From positions 186,001-250,000 of the forward strand of contig JANRMQ010000002.1 in the NCBI GenBank assembly GCA_040981125.1: a DNA stretch of 64,000 nt, given 5' to 3'. Position 1 is the stretch's first letter. Each line of letters starts with the position of its first letter. This DNA is from DASSBQ01 sp040981125 (GTDB lineage Bacteria > Nitrospirota > Nitrospiria > Nitrospirales > Nitrospiraceae). Below, piece after piece: positions 43,853-52,318 of the stretch. The notes beneath the pieces are model-generated. The model saw only the letters and a list, made by a program, of their open reading frames with translations. It searched no databases and was not told the origin of the DNA. A program made the position numbers and the translations under genes.

Positions 43853-44413
43853 TCATTCCTCATTTTTCCCTATGCCATGGCACTTGAGGCAGTCCGCCAT
43901 TTTTCCGGGTTGATGCGCGGTACCTCCCGCTTTACGTACCAGCGTGACGAGCGGATCATCCTTGAGTGTAGGCCGGTCCGCAACCCTGGCACCAAAATCA
44001 TGACAGGCGCTGCAAGAACGTGCGCCGGTGGCAAGAAATACGAACTCACCATGCGGATTCATTCGTGCCTGGTTCGTGATCTGCGCCAACGCGCCGCGGT
44101 GTTCCGTATGGCAGGCGGAGCAGGCCGTCCGCTGCGCCATCATGTCCCGATGCAAAGCGGCGCTCGCTGCGGGCGAGCGCCGCTCAAAATACCGGTTCGA
44201 ATGGCAGACGATGCAGCGCGCCTGACTGGGCCCACGAAACGCTTCATGGCATTGTGTGCAGGAAGCAATATCGGCATGGTAGCGGCTCAAGTCTCCGGGA
44301 GCCCACAATGCCGCGGGATGCCGCCATGATCCCCATCCGATCCACAGGACCACTCCCATCGTCGCCATCGCGACGATCGACACGGCTGTCTTGGGCAGCG
44401 GATGATACCGCAT
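43853..44413 (-). CDS. Membrane-anchored pentaheme cytochrome c
   Basis: The 186-residue product has an N-terminal membrane segment (VSIVAMATMGVVLWIGWG) and five CxxCH sites: CTQCH, CIVCH, CSACH, CSACH and CLKCH, with further histidines as sixth ligands. This layout resembles cytochrome c7/NapC-like electron-transfer proteins, but the pattern is not a clear NapC/NrfH. It lies in the cluster with the small cytochrome b, from which it is separated by about 240 bases. Confidence 0.85.
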   Translation of the reverse strand: MRYHPLPKTAVSIVAMATMGVVLWIGWGSWRHPAALWAPGDLSRYHADIASCTQCHEAFRGPSQARCIVCHSNRYFERRSPAASAALHRDMMAQRTACSACHTEHRGALAQITNQARMNPHGEFVFLATGARSCSACHDFGARVADRPTLKDDPLVTLVRKAGGTAHQPGKMADCLKCHGIGKNEE

Positions 44414-44651
44414 GGATCAGCCCGCGGCATTCATGACGGTTCGTCGCGAACGTGGGAAAGGCGCGTCCCGGCGCGCCTTGGAGGGCGGGTGTACGCCTCG
44501 GTCGCCAAGCGAGACGAAGCGAGTACAGCCGCAACGGACCGAGGCATACTGGAAACAGTATGTGAGGAACGGACCGGCGAAGACGCTCGCCGATAGCCGA
44601 GTCGCAGCAGCGAATCCGCGATTACAACAGGACCATTCATGAAAGTGCAGG
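44414..44651. other. Gap in the cytochrome cluster with hairpins
   Basis: No convincing gene. The region holds a 14-base sequence (TCATGACGGTTCGT, 44431-44444) shared with 31844-31857, the short palindrome GGCGCGTCCCGGCGCGCC (about 44459-44476) and a perfect hairpin CATACTG-GAAA-CAGTATG (44545-44562). It may be a processing site, a partial terminator or a relic of an insertion between the cytochrome genes. Confidence 0.45.
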
Positions 44652-45239
44652 CTAGGATAATCCGCCAAAGAACAGTGCGCCGGCGATATGCAATACTGTC
44701 AGGACGACAAACGCCACCGTCATCGGCGCATGGATAACCTGCCATAGGCGAAACGCCTCCTCTTGCGAGGCCATGCCGTGCAACCGCGTCTCAATATCCG
44801 GGTCGCACAACCCACTCTGCTGCAACTTCCGGCGCTCATCGTGCAAGGTTCTCAAGACATAGGCGTGAACTGCCTGCCCGACGACTCCGCTAAGCGTCAC
44901 GATCACCATGGCGGACATCGCCAGGACCGGAACCAGCGCGTGGTAATGGACCCCGGAGTGGAGGAAGATGAGGAGCGGTCCTATGATACCGGCCGCCATA
45001 TGTACACGAAACCATCCGCGCGGCCAATGCCGCTCGGCAGCGCGTCGTTTTTTGTAGGGATAGACGAATACCGTCAGAATGACGGCAAGCCCCAGCCAGC
45101 CGACCGCGCGTCCAGAGCGCGTATGCCCGAATGGAGAAGCAGCGCCGATGCTCAAGACTGCTTCGGAGATCCAGGCGGCGGCGATTGCTCCGGCAACGAC
45201 GGCCGCCAATCCAATCATTCGTCGCCGTACTCCGGACAT
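44652..45239 (-). CDS. Small four- to five-helix cytochrome b-like membrane protein
   Basis: A 195-residue protein with membrane segments at about 8-31, 46-60, 79-95, 103-128 and 167-192. Two helices each carry two histidines exactly 13 residues apart: H80/H94 and H170/H184. That is the heme-ligand spacing of bis-heme cytochrome b helices in bc complexes. There is no PEWY or CxxCH. I therefore propose a quinone-reactive diheme cytochrome b. No named family comes to mind. It lies between multiheme c proteins in an operon-like run. Confidence 0.7.
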   Translation of the reverse strand: MSGVRRRMIGLAAVVAGAIAAAWISEAVLSIGAASPFGHTRSGRAVGWLGLAVILTVFVYPYKKRRAAERHWPRGWFRVHMAAGIIGPLLIFLHSGVHYHALVPVLAMSAMVIVTLSGVVGQAVHAYVLRTLHDERRKLQQSGLCDPDIETRLHGMASQEEAFRLWQVIHAPMTVAFVVLTVLHIAGALFFGGLS

Positions 45240-45305
45240 GATAAGCCTGAATTCTGAAATTAGGAGTGGTGAATTCTATTCATTGTTGGGATTTCGCTTC
45301 AGAAC

Positions 45306-45689
45306 CTATGGCTTTCTATACTTCTCCACTCCTTTGTCGCCGCCGGCATGACAACGCAGACAGTCTGCGAATCGCCCCGGACCATGAATCCCCTTCGCTT
45401 TTGCCTTGAGACCCTGCACCAATTCATTATCTTGCAGCTGCGCGCTCGGTCCGCCGGTCCTGTTCGCCCGGTGACAATCAAGGCACGACTTGGCCTCCGT
45501 GGCACGAAAGATCAAATCACTATGGGGATTGGGGATGTCCGGATAGTCAGCCGGCTGCTCAACCCGTGACAGGGACGCCGATGCCGCCATCGCGGTTGCA
45601 GGAACGGGAACCGCACCGAGGCCCCATCCATACCATATCGCCACCGTTACGATCGACGCGGCGGTGAAAAGCCGTACGCCCCGCCGCAT
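45306..45689 (-). CDS. Exported diheme cytochrome c
   Basis: The 127-residue product has a signal-anchor (AASIVTVAIWYGWGLGAVP) and two heme sites, CLDCH and CLRCH, with a HGPGRFADCLRC block. The first ATG overlaps the hemerythrin stop by one base, so the two are translationally coupled. With the pentaheme protein and the small cytochrome b it may form one electron chain. Confidence 0.85.
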   Translation of the reverse strand: MRRGVRLFTAASIVTVAIWYGWGLGAVPVPATAMAASASLSRVEQPADYPDIPNPHSDLIFRATEAKSCLDCHRANRTGGPSAQLQDNELVQGLKAKAKGIHGPGRFADCLRCHAGGDKGVEKYRKP

Positions 45690-46171
45690 CAGCCACCTTC
45701 ATGCCAGCAACACAGCTTGTACTGATCCTCCGACATAGCCTTCATTTTGTCGTACAACTTCTCGCGCTCATCATCCGTAACCAGTTTATCAATGGAGGGA
45801 TAGAGCACCCGCTCCTCCTTCATGTTGTGCGCGGACAACAACACGATTAACGCCTGTTCCTCGTCTCCCGTATCCGGGTCCTCATTTTGAACCTTCTGAA
45901 GAATCGCTTCGAGGCGCTCGCCGATATGGCGGTGTTCGCCGCGCATCACGAACGTGGGGCCGCTGTCCGCCATGCCGGTTTTTTCCTCCCACAGCGGAAA
46001 CAACAACTGCTCCTCCCAGACAATGTGGCGCTCCAGCCCGGCCTTGAATTCCCTGAAGGCCTCCTTCGCCTTTCCATATTCCGAATATTTGTCGGCTCGG
46101 AATGACGCGAACAACGCATCCAGTCGGTCATGGTCCTGAGCAAAATACTGACTGATGGTCGGTTCCGGCAT
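45689..46171 (-). CDS. Hemerythrin-domain protein
   Basis: The 160-residue four-helix protein has hemerythrin ligands H in FAQDHDRLD, H and E in ERHIVWEEQLLFP, H in GEHRHIGERL and H in SAHNMKEERVLYP, all placed in the order used to bind a di-iron centre. Hemerythrin-like proteins bind O2 or NO and may protect iron-sulfur or respiratory enzymes. It follows the YtxH gene by 17 bases and is coupled to the diheme gene. Confidence 0.88.
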   Translation of the reverse strand: MPEPTISQYFAQDHDRLDALFASFRADKYSEYGKAKEAFREFKAGLERHIVWEEQLLFPLWEEKTGMADSGPTFVMRGEHRHIGERLEAILQKVQNEDPDTGDEEQALIVLLSAHNMKEERVLYPSIDKLVTDDEREKLYDKMKAMSEDQYKLCCWHEGG

Positions 46172-46188
46172 AGTCCCCTCCCTCGCTC

Positions 46189-46503
46189 CTATTGGCTTTC
46201 TCTGTTCGCCATTTCCTTTTTGAATGCGGTCTTTGCCGCCTCGAACGCCGAAGCGATCGTGCCCTTGGTCTCGTGTAGAAACCGCTTGCCCTCTTCGATC
46301 GTGTCGCTCATTTGGGAACGAATTTCACCGGCCCTTTCCAGCACTTCTTCCTCCGTCCGCCGCGCATACCCCTTGATAGCCCGGCGCGTTGTTTCTCCCG
46401 ACTGGGGAGCAAGTAAAACCGCCGCCACGGCCCCCAGTACCACGCCGCCGATGAACACGAGCGCTAGAGCCCCGCACGCCTCATTCCTGTCATGAAGTCC
46501 CAT
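46189..46503 (-). CDS. YtxH-domain protein
   Basis: The 104-residue product begins MGLHDRNEACGALALVFIGG: one N-terminal membrane segment and the VLLAPQSGETTRRAIKGYA motif of YtxH. Most of the remainder is a coiled coil. YtxH proteins are stress-linked, of unknown mechanism. A good AAAGGAG site precedes the ATG at 46503. It leads the hemerythrin/cytochrome unit behind a sigma-54 site at 46585-46600. Confidence 0.82.
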   Translation of the reverse strand: MGLHDRNEACGALALVFIGGVVLGAVAAVLLAPQSGETTRRAIKGYARRTEEEVLERAGEIRSQMSDTIEEGKRFLHETKGTIASAFEAAKTAFKKEMANRESQ

Positions 46504-46584
46504 CTCTTCTCCTTTCCCCATACCCAACCCCTGATCGGCAAAAACCGACCTGTCGCTTTCACAAGGTCTCGAAGCATATGTCCA

Positions 46585-46600
46585 AGCAGAGGCCATGCCA
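46585..46600 (-). promoter_or_regulatory. Predicted sigma-54 promoter for YtxH-hemerythrin unit
   Basis: Read on the minus strand: TGGCATGGCCTCTGCT, with GG at 46599-46598 and GC at 46587-46586 and a CTGCT -12 element. The start would be near 46574, about 70 bases before the YtxH ATG. Predicted by eye. Confidence 0.68.
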
Positions 46601-46623
46601 ACTGTCGCTAGTCCAAGGCTTTG

Positions 46624-46914
46624 CTAATCTCCTGTTTTCTCGAATGATTCGATCAGACACACGGCGGAAGTGACGAAAACCATCCAAAGACTGAGGCATT
46701 CCAGAACCGGCCGTACCACGAGACTGTCCCAAAAGGCGACAGCCGGCTTCCATTTCGGGCAATGGAATTCCATGATCAATAACCCTCCGCTCAGCACTGT
46801 CGATGAATAAGATTCGGCACCCCGGCTGGTCATAACCCAGGGAGGCAGAACATGCTCAGCGGCCGCCGTTAATCCCAATCCGCAGCGTTTCAGGAGGAGC
46901 CGTCTGGAGATCAC
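46624..46914 (-). pseudogene. Probable remnant with Tat-type N-terminus
   Basis: The frame starts at a GTG and reads MISRRLLLKRCGLGLTAAAE, which fits the twin-arginine motif S-R-R-x-L-L-K with a hydrophobic stretch. The rest has no Tat-substrate domain I know; a second hydrophobic segment lies near its end. It overlaps the preceding small gene by four bases (GTGA). It may be the N-terminus of a lost Tat substrate, or a real 96-residue protein. Confidence 0.35.
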
Positions 46915-47117
46915 GGAAGAACTCCATTCTCGGCAAAGCTCTCAAGTTCGCGACTGCTTTGTTCGAATAGAAGTCTAAAGTCCGGCTGTGATGCATAATG
47001 GTTCGAATCCAGAATCGAGGATCGGTACAGAGTCGCGGCCCAGCTTGCCCATCGCCGGGCTTCATCAGAACCATCTCGCGCCAAAAGGGTTTCAAGACGG
47101 AGGCGTTCACCCATCAT
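46911..47117 (-). CDS. Conserved hypothetical 68-aa protein
   Basis: The frame begins MMGERLRLETLLARDGSDEA, then RRWASWAATLYRSSILDSNH YA. The L-A-R-D-G-x-x-x-A-x-x-W and Y-R-x-x-(I/V)-L-x-x-x-H-(Y/F)-A-S pattern recurs in small uncharacterised proteins. A GGGAGGA site lies just upstream of the tandem ATG at 47117/47114. It overlaps the Tat-type frame downstream. Confidence 0.55.
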   Translation of the reverse strand: MMGERLRLETLLARDGSDEARRWASWAATLYRSSILDSNHYASQPDFRLLFEQSSRELESFAENGVLP

Positions 47118-47371
47118 GTCCTCCCAGTTCCCACGCCGCATATCAGCGTGCGGTGAAACGCTTCCCGCGTCAATGAGGCGCATGCACTACCGCATGGCCT
47201 CGTTCTCGCGCGATGAGCCCAACCATTGACCGGAACAGTCATTACGAAGACCACCGCAAACGATCGCGCGAGACTCCCGCGGAACAACCAACCGATAACG
47301 CCCGCATGCATCACGCCCGGAATCGCAGTGAAACCGACTCTGTTCTATCGGAGTAATCATCATTTCTCGAT

Positions 47372-47707
47372 CTATCCACGCGGCCAATACATGATGAGCG
47401 CCACACCCACCAGGCACAGGAGGCATCCGATCGCATCGAACCGATCCGGTCTTGTGCCGTCGAAGCCCCATCCCCAAAGCAGCGACAATACGATGAACAT
47501 GCCTCCGTATGCCGCGTAGACGCGAGCGAAGTGGGCCGGCTGGAACGTTGGAATGATGCCGTACAATACTAAGATCACCGCGCCGCCGATTGCGTAGCCG
47601 ATCGGCCTTCCCTCTCGGAGCCAGAGCCACACGAGATAGCCGCCGCCGATTTCACAGACGCCGGCCAAGACGAATAAGGCCATCGACCAAAGATTCGACA
47701 TCGCCAT
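47372..47707 (-). CDS. YnfA-family small membrane protein
   Basis: The 111-residue product has four membrane segments and the YnfA signatures EIGGGYLVWLWLREGRP, GAVILVLYGIIPTF and AYGGMFIVLSLLWGW. The family (UPF0060) resembles the small multidrug-resistance fold in shape; its function is not settled. A GGGGGA site precedes the ATG. It stands alone between the small hypothetical genes and the RND cluster. Confidence 0.88.
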   Translation of the reverse strand: MAMSNLWSMALFVLAGVCEIGGGYLVWLWLREGRPIGYAIGGAVILVLYGIIPTFQPAHFARVYAAYGGMFIVLSLLWGWGFDGTRPDRFDAIGCLLCLVGVALIMYWPRG

Positions 47708-47825
47708 TTATCCCCCGAACTCAGAATTGTCTAATCCAACCACCATGTGCCTGGTTCGACCATACCGGTCGGTCGCCACAAACGCACGACAGCCGACGAC
47801 CCAGACATTGCGCGGGATAGTGCTT

Positions 47826-50800
47826 TCACGGTTTGTCGCCCGCCCGTTGTTCCAACCATCGATACAACACCGGCAAGACCAACAGCGTCAAGGCTGTCGA
47901 GGAGAACAGCCCCCCGATGACGACCGTGGCCAGCGGCCGTTGGATTTCGGAGCCCGGTCCTGTGGCCAGCAGCAAGGGCATGAGGCCCATCATCGCCACG
48001 GTCGCCGTCATGAGAACGGGGCGCAGTCGGAGCACCATGCCGGTCAGCACCGCTTCATCAAGCGGCATCCCGCGACTGCGGAGCTGGTTGATGTAGGACA
48101 TCTTCACGACTCCATTGAGCACCGCCACGCCGAACAAGGCAATAAAGCCGACGGAGGCGGGAACCGACAAATAGAGCCCGCCGAGCAAGAGCGCCAGCAG
48201 CCCGCCGACCATCGCAAACGGGATCGCCAGCAGAATGAGTGCGGCCTGCCGGACATTGCCAAATGTAAAGAACAGAAACAGGAAAATCAGTCCGATCACC
48301 AGAGGCACGACGACGGCCAGGCGCGCCATGGCTTGGCGTTGATTTTCAAACTGGCCTCCCCACGTCAGATAGTACCCGGTCGGAAGTTGGATCAGACGCG
48401 CTACCCCCACTTGCGCCTCTTCCACTGCGCCGACCAGGTCACGTCCGACCACGTTGGCCTCGATCACAATCCTCCGGCTCGCATGCTCGCGGCTGATCTG
48501 GGCCGGCCCTTCCACCACGCGAATGTCGGCCAGGTCGCGAAGCGGAATGCGGGTGCCATCCGGCGCGGTGACCCACAGGGCCCCAATCGTCGCCACATCG
48601 GTGCGCCGCTCATCAGGGAATCGCACCACGATCGGGAACCGCCACTGCCCTTCAAAGACCTCCCCGGCGGCAATCCCGCCGCCGACCGCCTCGATCACCT
48701 CCGTGATCTCGGCCACATTGATCCCATGCCGTGCGATCCTGGCGCGGTCGATGTCGAGCTTCAAATAATAGAGGCCCGAGACCTGTTCGACCCGGAGATC
48801 GGACAGGCCTTTCACCTGCCTGAGCACCAAGGCGATCTCTTCCGCCTTCGTTCGCAATGTGTCGAGGTCTTCGCCGAATAGTTTGACCGCGACTTCTGAC
48901 CTGACCCCCGACACCAGCTCATCGACCCGCATAGCAATCGGCTGGGACAATCCGAAAGCGATGCCGGGCACTTGCGTCAGGCGACGACGCACCTGCTCCT
49001 CGATCTCGGCTTTAGACCGTGCCTGCCGTTCCGGCTCCGGTTTAAGCAATACGTACATGTCGCTGAGCTCCATCCCCATCGGGTCGGTCCCCAGTTCGTT
49101 GGCTCCGGTCCTGGTTACCACGGAGCGCACATCCGGAATCTCCAATAAGAGGCGCTCGACCTCTCCCGAGATTTTCAGGGATTCGGTCAACCCGATGCTC
49201 GGAAGACGCACCAGGTTCACCACGATCGATCCTTCGTCCATGATCGGCATAAACTCCCGGCCGATGAATGGAATCACCGCCGCTCCGCCGGCGAGCAAGC
49301 AGGCCGCGACCGGCACGACCAGCCGCTCGTGTCGGATGGCTCGTTCCAACAGGCGGCGATACAATCGCCGCCCCCGCTCCGACCAGCCTCTTTGCTCATT
49401 GGCGTCACGAGGCTTCATCAGCATCGCCGCAAGCACCGGGATCACGGTAACCGACAGTGCGAGGGAACTCAGCAACGCAATCACTACCGTCATGGCCAGC
49501 GGAATAAACATCTTCCCTTCGATTCCCTGGAGAGTCAGCAGCGGAATAAAGGTCAATGCGATGATCAACTCTCCGAAGAGGCTCGGCCGGCGCACTTCCA
49601 GGACGGCGCGCAGAACGATCGGCACCCGCTCCGCGAATGAGCGGCAACGGCCTTGGACCTCCTCGCTCAGATGGCGCTCCACGTTCTCCACCTGCACGAT
49701 CGCCGCATCGACGATCATGCCCAGCGAGATGGCCAAGCCGCCCAGCGACATCAAATTCGCCGAGAGGCCGGCCTGTTGCATAATCAGGAACGTAGCTAAG
49801 GTAGCCAACGGCAACGTCAGGGCCACGACCAGCGCGCCGCGGAGATTCCGCAGGAATAGGTAGAGGACGAGGATCACGGCCCCCGCTCCTTCGATTAACG
49901 CCCGTTCAACCGTCGCCAGCGCCTTGGTTACCAGCTCGATACGGTCATAGAACGGGGCTATTACCACACCAGTCGGCAAGACCCGATTGATCAGTTCGAC
50001 CTTCTCCTTCACCGCGGAGACAATCTCCCGGCTGTTGCCGCCCCGCAGCATGACCGCAATCCCTTCGAGCACCTCGCCCTTCCCGTCACGGGTCACACCT
50101 CCCAACCGGACCTCCGTCCCCTGCCTGACCTGCGCGATGTCCCGGACATAGATCGGGGTCCCGTTATGCGCCGCGACGATAATGCGCTCCAGATCTTCCG
50201 CATTGCGCGCCAGCCCCACGCCGTACACGACCAATTTGTCTCCACCCTGTTCGATATAACCGCCGCCGGCATTTTGATTATTGTCCACTACGGCCTTCTG
50301 CACCTGGGTCAAGGTGAGTCCGAGACTCGTCAATCGATTGGGATCGACCAGCACCTCATATCGCTTCGGTAGGCCGCCCAATGTATCAACGTCCGCAAGG
50401 CCCGGCACCGCTCGCAACATCGGACGAATGACCCAGTCTTGGAGCGTCCGTAAATCCATTAGACTGTGTCCCGCCCCCTCCACGACATACATGAACACTT
50501 CGCTCAAACCGGTACTGACCGGTCCCAACACCGGCTCCGCGCCTTGCGGGAGACGAGACCGCGCCTGCAGCACCCGCTCCAAAACGAGTTGCCTGGCGAA
50601 ATAGATATCGATCCCGTCCTCAAACACCACCGTAATGACCGAGATCCCGAACCGCGATACCGACCGCAGTTCGGTCTTGCCCGGCAGATTCGTCAACTCG
50701 ATCTCCAGGGGAAAGGTCACGAGGCGTTCGATTTCCGGCGGAGCGAGGGACGCTGCGCGCGTGATGACCTGAACCTGAACCGGGGTGACATCGGGAAACG

Positions 50801-50912
50801 CATCGATCGGCAGATGCAGAAATGCGGCGACGCCGCCCAGAATGAGGAGACCGACGGCCGGCAAGACAACGAACCGCTGCTCGATGACGGCACGAATCAG
50901 CCGTTCAATCAT
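47826..50912 (-). CDS. Heavy-metal-type RND efflux permease (CzcA/CusA family)
   Basis: The 1,028-residue product is a full-length inner-membrane RND pump with two large periplasmic loops and twelve membrane helices. The TM4 block GGLAISLGMIVDAAIVQVEN matches heavy-metal RND proteins. It exchanges protons for metal ions in a tripartite pump. The metal cannot be told from this block. It overlaps the adaptor gene start by four bases (ATGA). No outer-membrane channel gene is present in the window. Confidence 0.92.
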   Translation of the reverse strand: MIERLIRAVIEQRFVVLPAVGLLILGGVAAFLHLPIDAFPDVTPVQVQVITRAASLAPPEIERLVTFPLEIELTNLPGKTELRSVSRFGISVITVVFEDGIDIYFARQLVLERVLQARSRLPQGAEPVLGPVSTGLSEVFMYVVEGAGHSLMDLRTLQDWVIRPMLRAVPGLADVDTLGGLPKRYEVLVDPNRLTSLGLTLTQVQKAVVDNNQNAGGGYIEQGGDKLVVYGVGLARNAEDLERIIVAAHNGTPIYVRDIAQVRQGTEVRLGGVTRDGKGEVLEGIAVMLRGGNSREIVSAVKEKVELINRVLPTGVVIAPFYDRIELVTKALATVERALIEGAGAVILVLYLFLRNLRGALVVALTLPLATLATFLIMQQAGLSANLMSLGGLAISLGMIVDAAIVQVENVERHLSEEVQGRCRSFAERVPIVLRAVLEVRRPSLFGELIIALTFIPLLTLQGIEGKMFIPLAMTVVIALLSSLALSVTVIPVLAAMLMKPRDANEQRGWSERGRRLYRRLLERAIRHERLVVPVAACLLAGGAAVIPFIGREFMPIMDEGSIVVNLVRLPSIGLTESLKISGEVERLLLEIPDVRSVVTRTGANELGTDPMGMELSDMYVLLKPEPERQARSKAEIEEQVRRRLTQVPGIAFGLSQPIAMRVDELVSGVRSEVAVKLFGEDLDTLRTKAEEIALVLRQVKGLSDLRVEQVSGLYYLKLDIDRARIARHGINVAEITEVIEAVGGGIAAGEVFEGQWRFPIVVRFPDERRTDVATIGALWVTAPDGTRIPLRDLADIRVVEGPAQISREHASRRIVIEANVVGRDLVGAVEEAQVGVARLIQLPTGYYLTWGGQFENQRQAMARLAVVVPLVIGLIFLFLFFTFGNVRQAALILLAIPFAMVGGLLALLLGGLYLSVPASVGFIALFGVAVLNGVVKMSYINQLRSRGMPLDEAVLTGMVLRLRPVLMTATVAMMGLMPLLLATGPGSEIQRPLATVVIGGLFSSTALTLLVLPVLYRWLEQRAGDKP

Positions 50913-52126
50913 AGCGGGCCCCCGGTCGAGATCTGTCCCCGGAGCATTTCGGACTTCAGGGCGAAACTACCCTGGGTCACAACTTCGTCATTTTCAGCGA
51001 GACCGGTCTTCACGTGTACGTAGTCGGCCGATGATTCCCCGATCGTCACCTCGCGGGATTCGAACCGTCGCGGCCCTCGCACCACAAAAACAACCATCCG
51101 GTTCCCCATCTGCTGGACCGCAGCTCGGGGCACGGTTAACAACGATTGCTCGTCCGTCATCACCGTCACGTCCGCGAACATCTCCGGCCTGAGCCGGCGG
51201 TCTGGATTGGACACATCCGCACGCGCCGTCACGGTCCTGGTGGTGGGATCGATCACCGCTCCGACGTAGGTGATGGCGCCTCGAAATACCTGGTCCGGAT
51301 AGGCCGACACCCGGACATCAATGATCAGGCCCGCCTTCAGCCGGCCGGCTTGCTGCTCCGGAAAATCGGCGCGCACCCAGACCGTCGAGAGGTCCGCGAC
51401 CGTGAACAGCGTCTTGTTGGGATCGATGACTTCGCCGATGGTCGCCTTCCGCTCGATCACTTCACCGGTAAAGGGGGCTCGGAGAGAAACTTGCGCGACC
51501 TCCGCGTGGGGCAGTGTCTTTGCCGACAGCCGTTCGATTTCCGGCTCGGTCATGCCGAGCAGATGCAGCTTTTCTTCTGCTTCGTGCAAATCGGCGCGCG
51601 CATTCTCATAATCGGCGTCACGCCGCTGATATTCGCCGACGCCGATCGCTCCTTGGTCGACCAAGGCCTTGGCCCGTTCGAGCGCCTTTTCCGTCACACT
51701 CAGTATCGTCTTTGCCTTGCGATATCCCAGTTGAGCTTCCCCAAAAGCCGGACTGTCGAGTAAGAGCAACCGGTCCCCTTCAGTCACCCGCTCTCCAAGA
51801 TCGGCGTACACGGCCACGATGCGGCCGGGAACCCGGGCGCTGAGATGCGCCAACCGATTCTCATTGGCCAGGATCTTGCCCGCCTGCGCTTTCAAGGCCA
51901 CCAGGATGGGGCGCACGGCAACGTGATCGGTCCTGAGCTGAGACAGCGCGGGACTTCCTTCCGGCAGCTCGATCACGCCGGCTTGAGTGGAGGCGGCTAC
52001 CGGAGGCGGCTGTTTCGACTCTCCCTCCTGCTGATCCCGGCAAGACGCGCCGACAACGGCGGCCACCAGGGAGAGGACAAGCAGCAAAGGACGCACACCT
52101 TGAGACATCATCGCGCACAGCCTCAT
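50909..52126 (-). CDS. RND efflux periplasmic adaptor (CzcB/CusB-like)
   Basis: The 405-residue membrane-fusion protein has a lipobox-like AVVGASC near residue 29, a biotinyl-lipoyl domain LSARVPGRIVAVYADLGERV, then a helical hairpin (LGYRKAKTILSVTEKALERAK) and beta-barrel and proximal domains (VTARADVSNPDRRLRPEMFA). Its stop overlaps the RND gene's start. The preceding His-rich gene lies about 190 bases upstream. Confidence 0.92.
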   Translation of the reverse strand: MRLCAMMSQGVRPLLLVLSLVAAVVGASCRDQQEGESKQPPPVAASTQAGVIELPEGSPALSQLRTDHVAVRPILVALKAQAGKILANENRLAHLSARVPGRIVAVYADLGERVTEGDRLLLLDSPAFGEAQLGYRKAKTILSVTEKALERAKALVDQGAIGVGEYQRRDADYENARADLHEAEEKLHLLGMTEPEIERLSAKTLPHAEVAQVSLRAPFTGEVIERKATIGEVIDPNKTLFTVADLSTVWVRADFPEQQAGRLKAGLIIDVRVSAYPDQVFRGAITYVGAVIDPTTRTVTARADVSNPDRRLRPEMFADVTVMTDEQSLLTVPRAAVQQMGNRMVVFVVRGPRRFESREVTIGESSADYVHVKTGLAENDEVVTQGSFALKSEMLRGQISTGGPL

Positions 52127-52318
52127 GGCAACCCTCCTACCGCGCGCTCCAACCGGGCCGGCGCGATGGAATGATCAGCGCGCGCCCGCGCATACTCGAG
52201 CGCAGTTTTATGTGATGCTCCTCCACCGGCTCACTGCGCAGGGCCCTCGTCACATGATAACGAGACCACCTTGCGTCGAACGCCGGCGGACATACCTGAG
52301 AAATGGAAAGAGAACAGA

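Noticed and set aside
46990..47010. Sequence GGTTCGAATCC resembling a tRNA T-arm
   Set aside because: No acceptor stem, anticodon arm or D-arm fits around it; it is within the coding region of the 68-residue protein.
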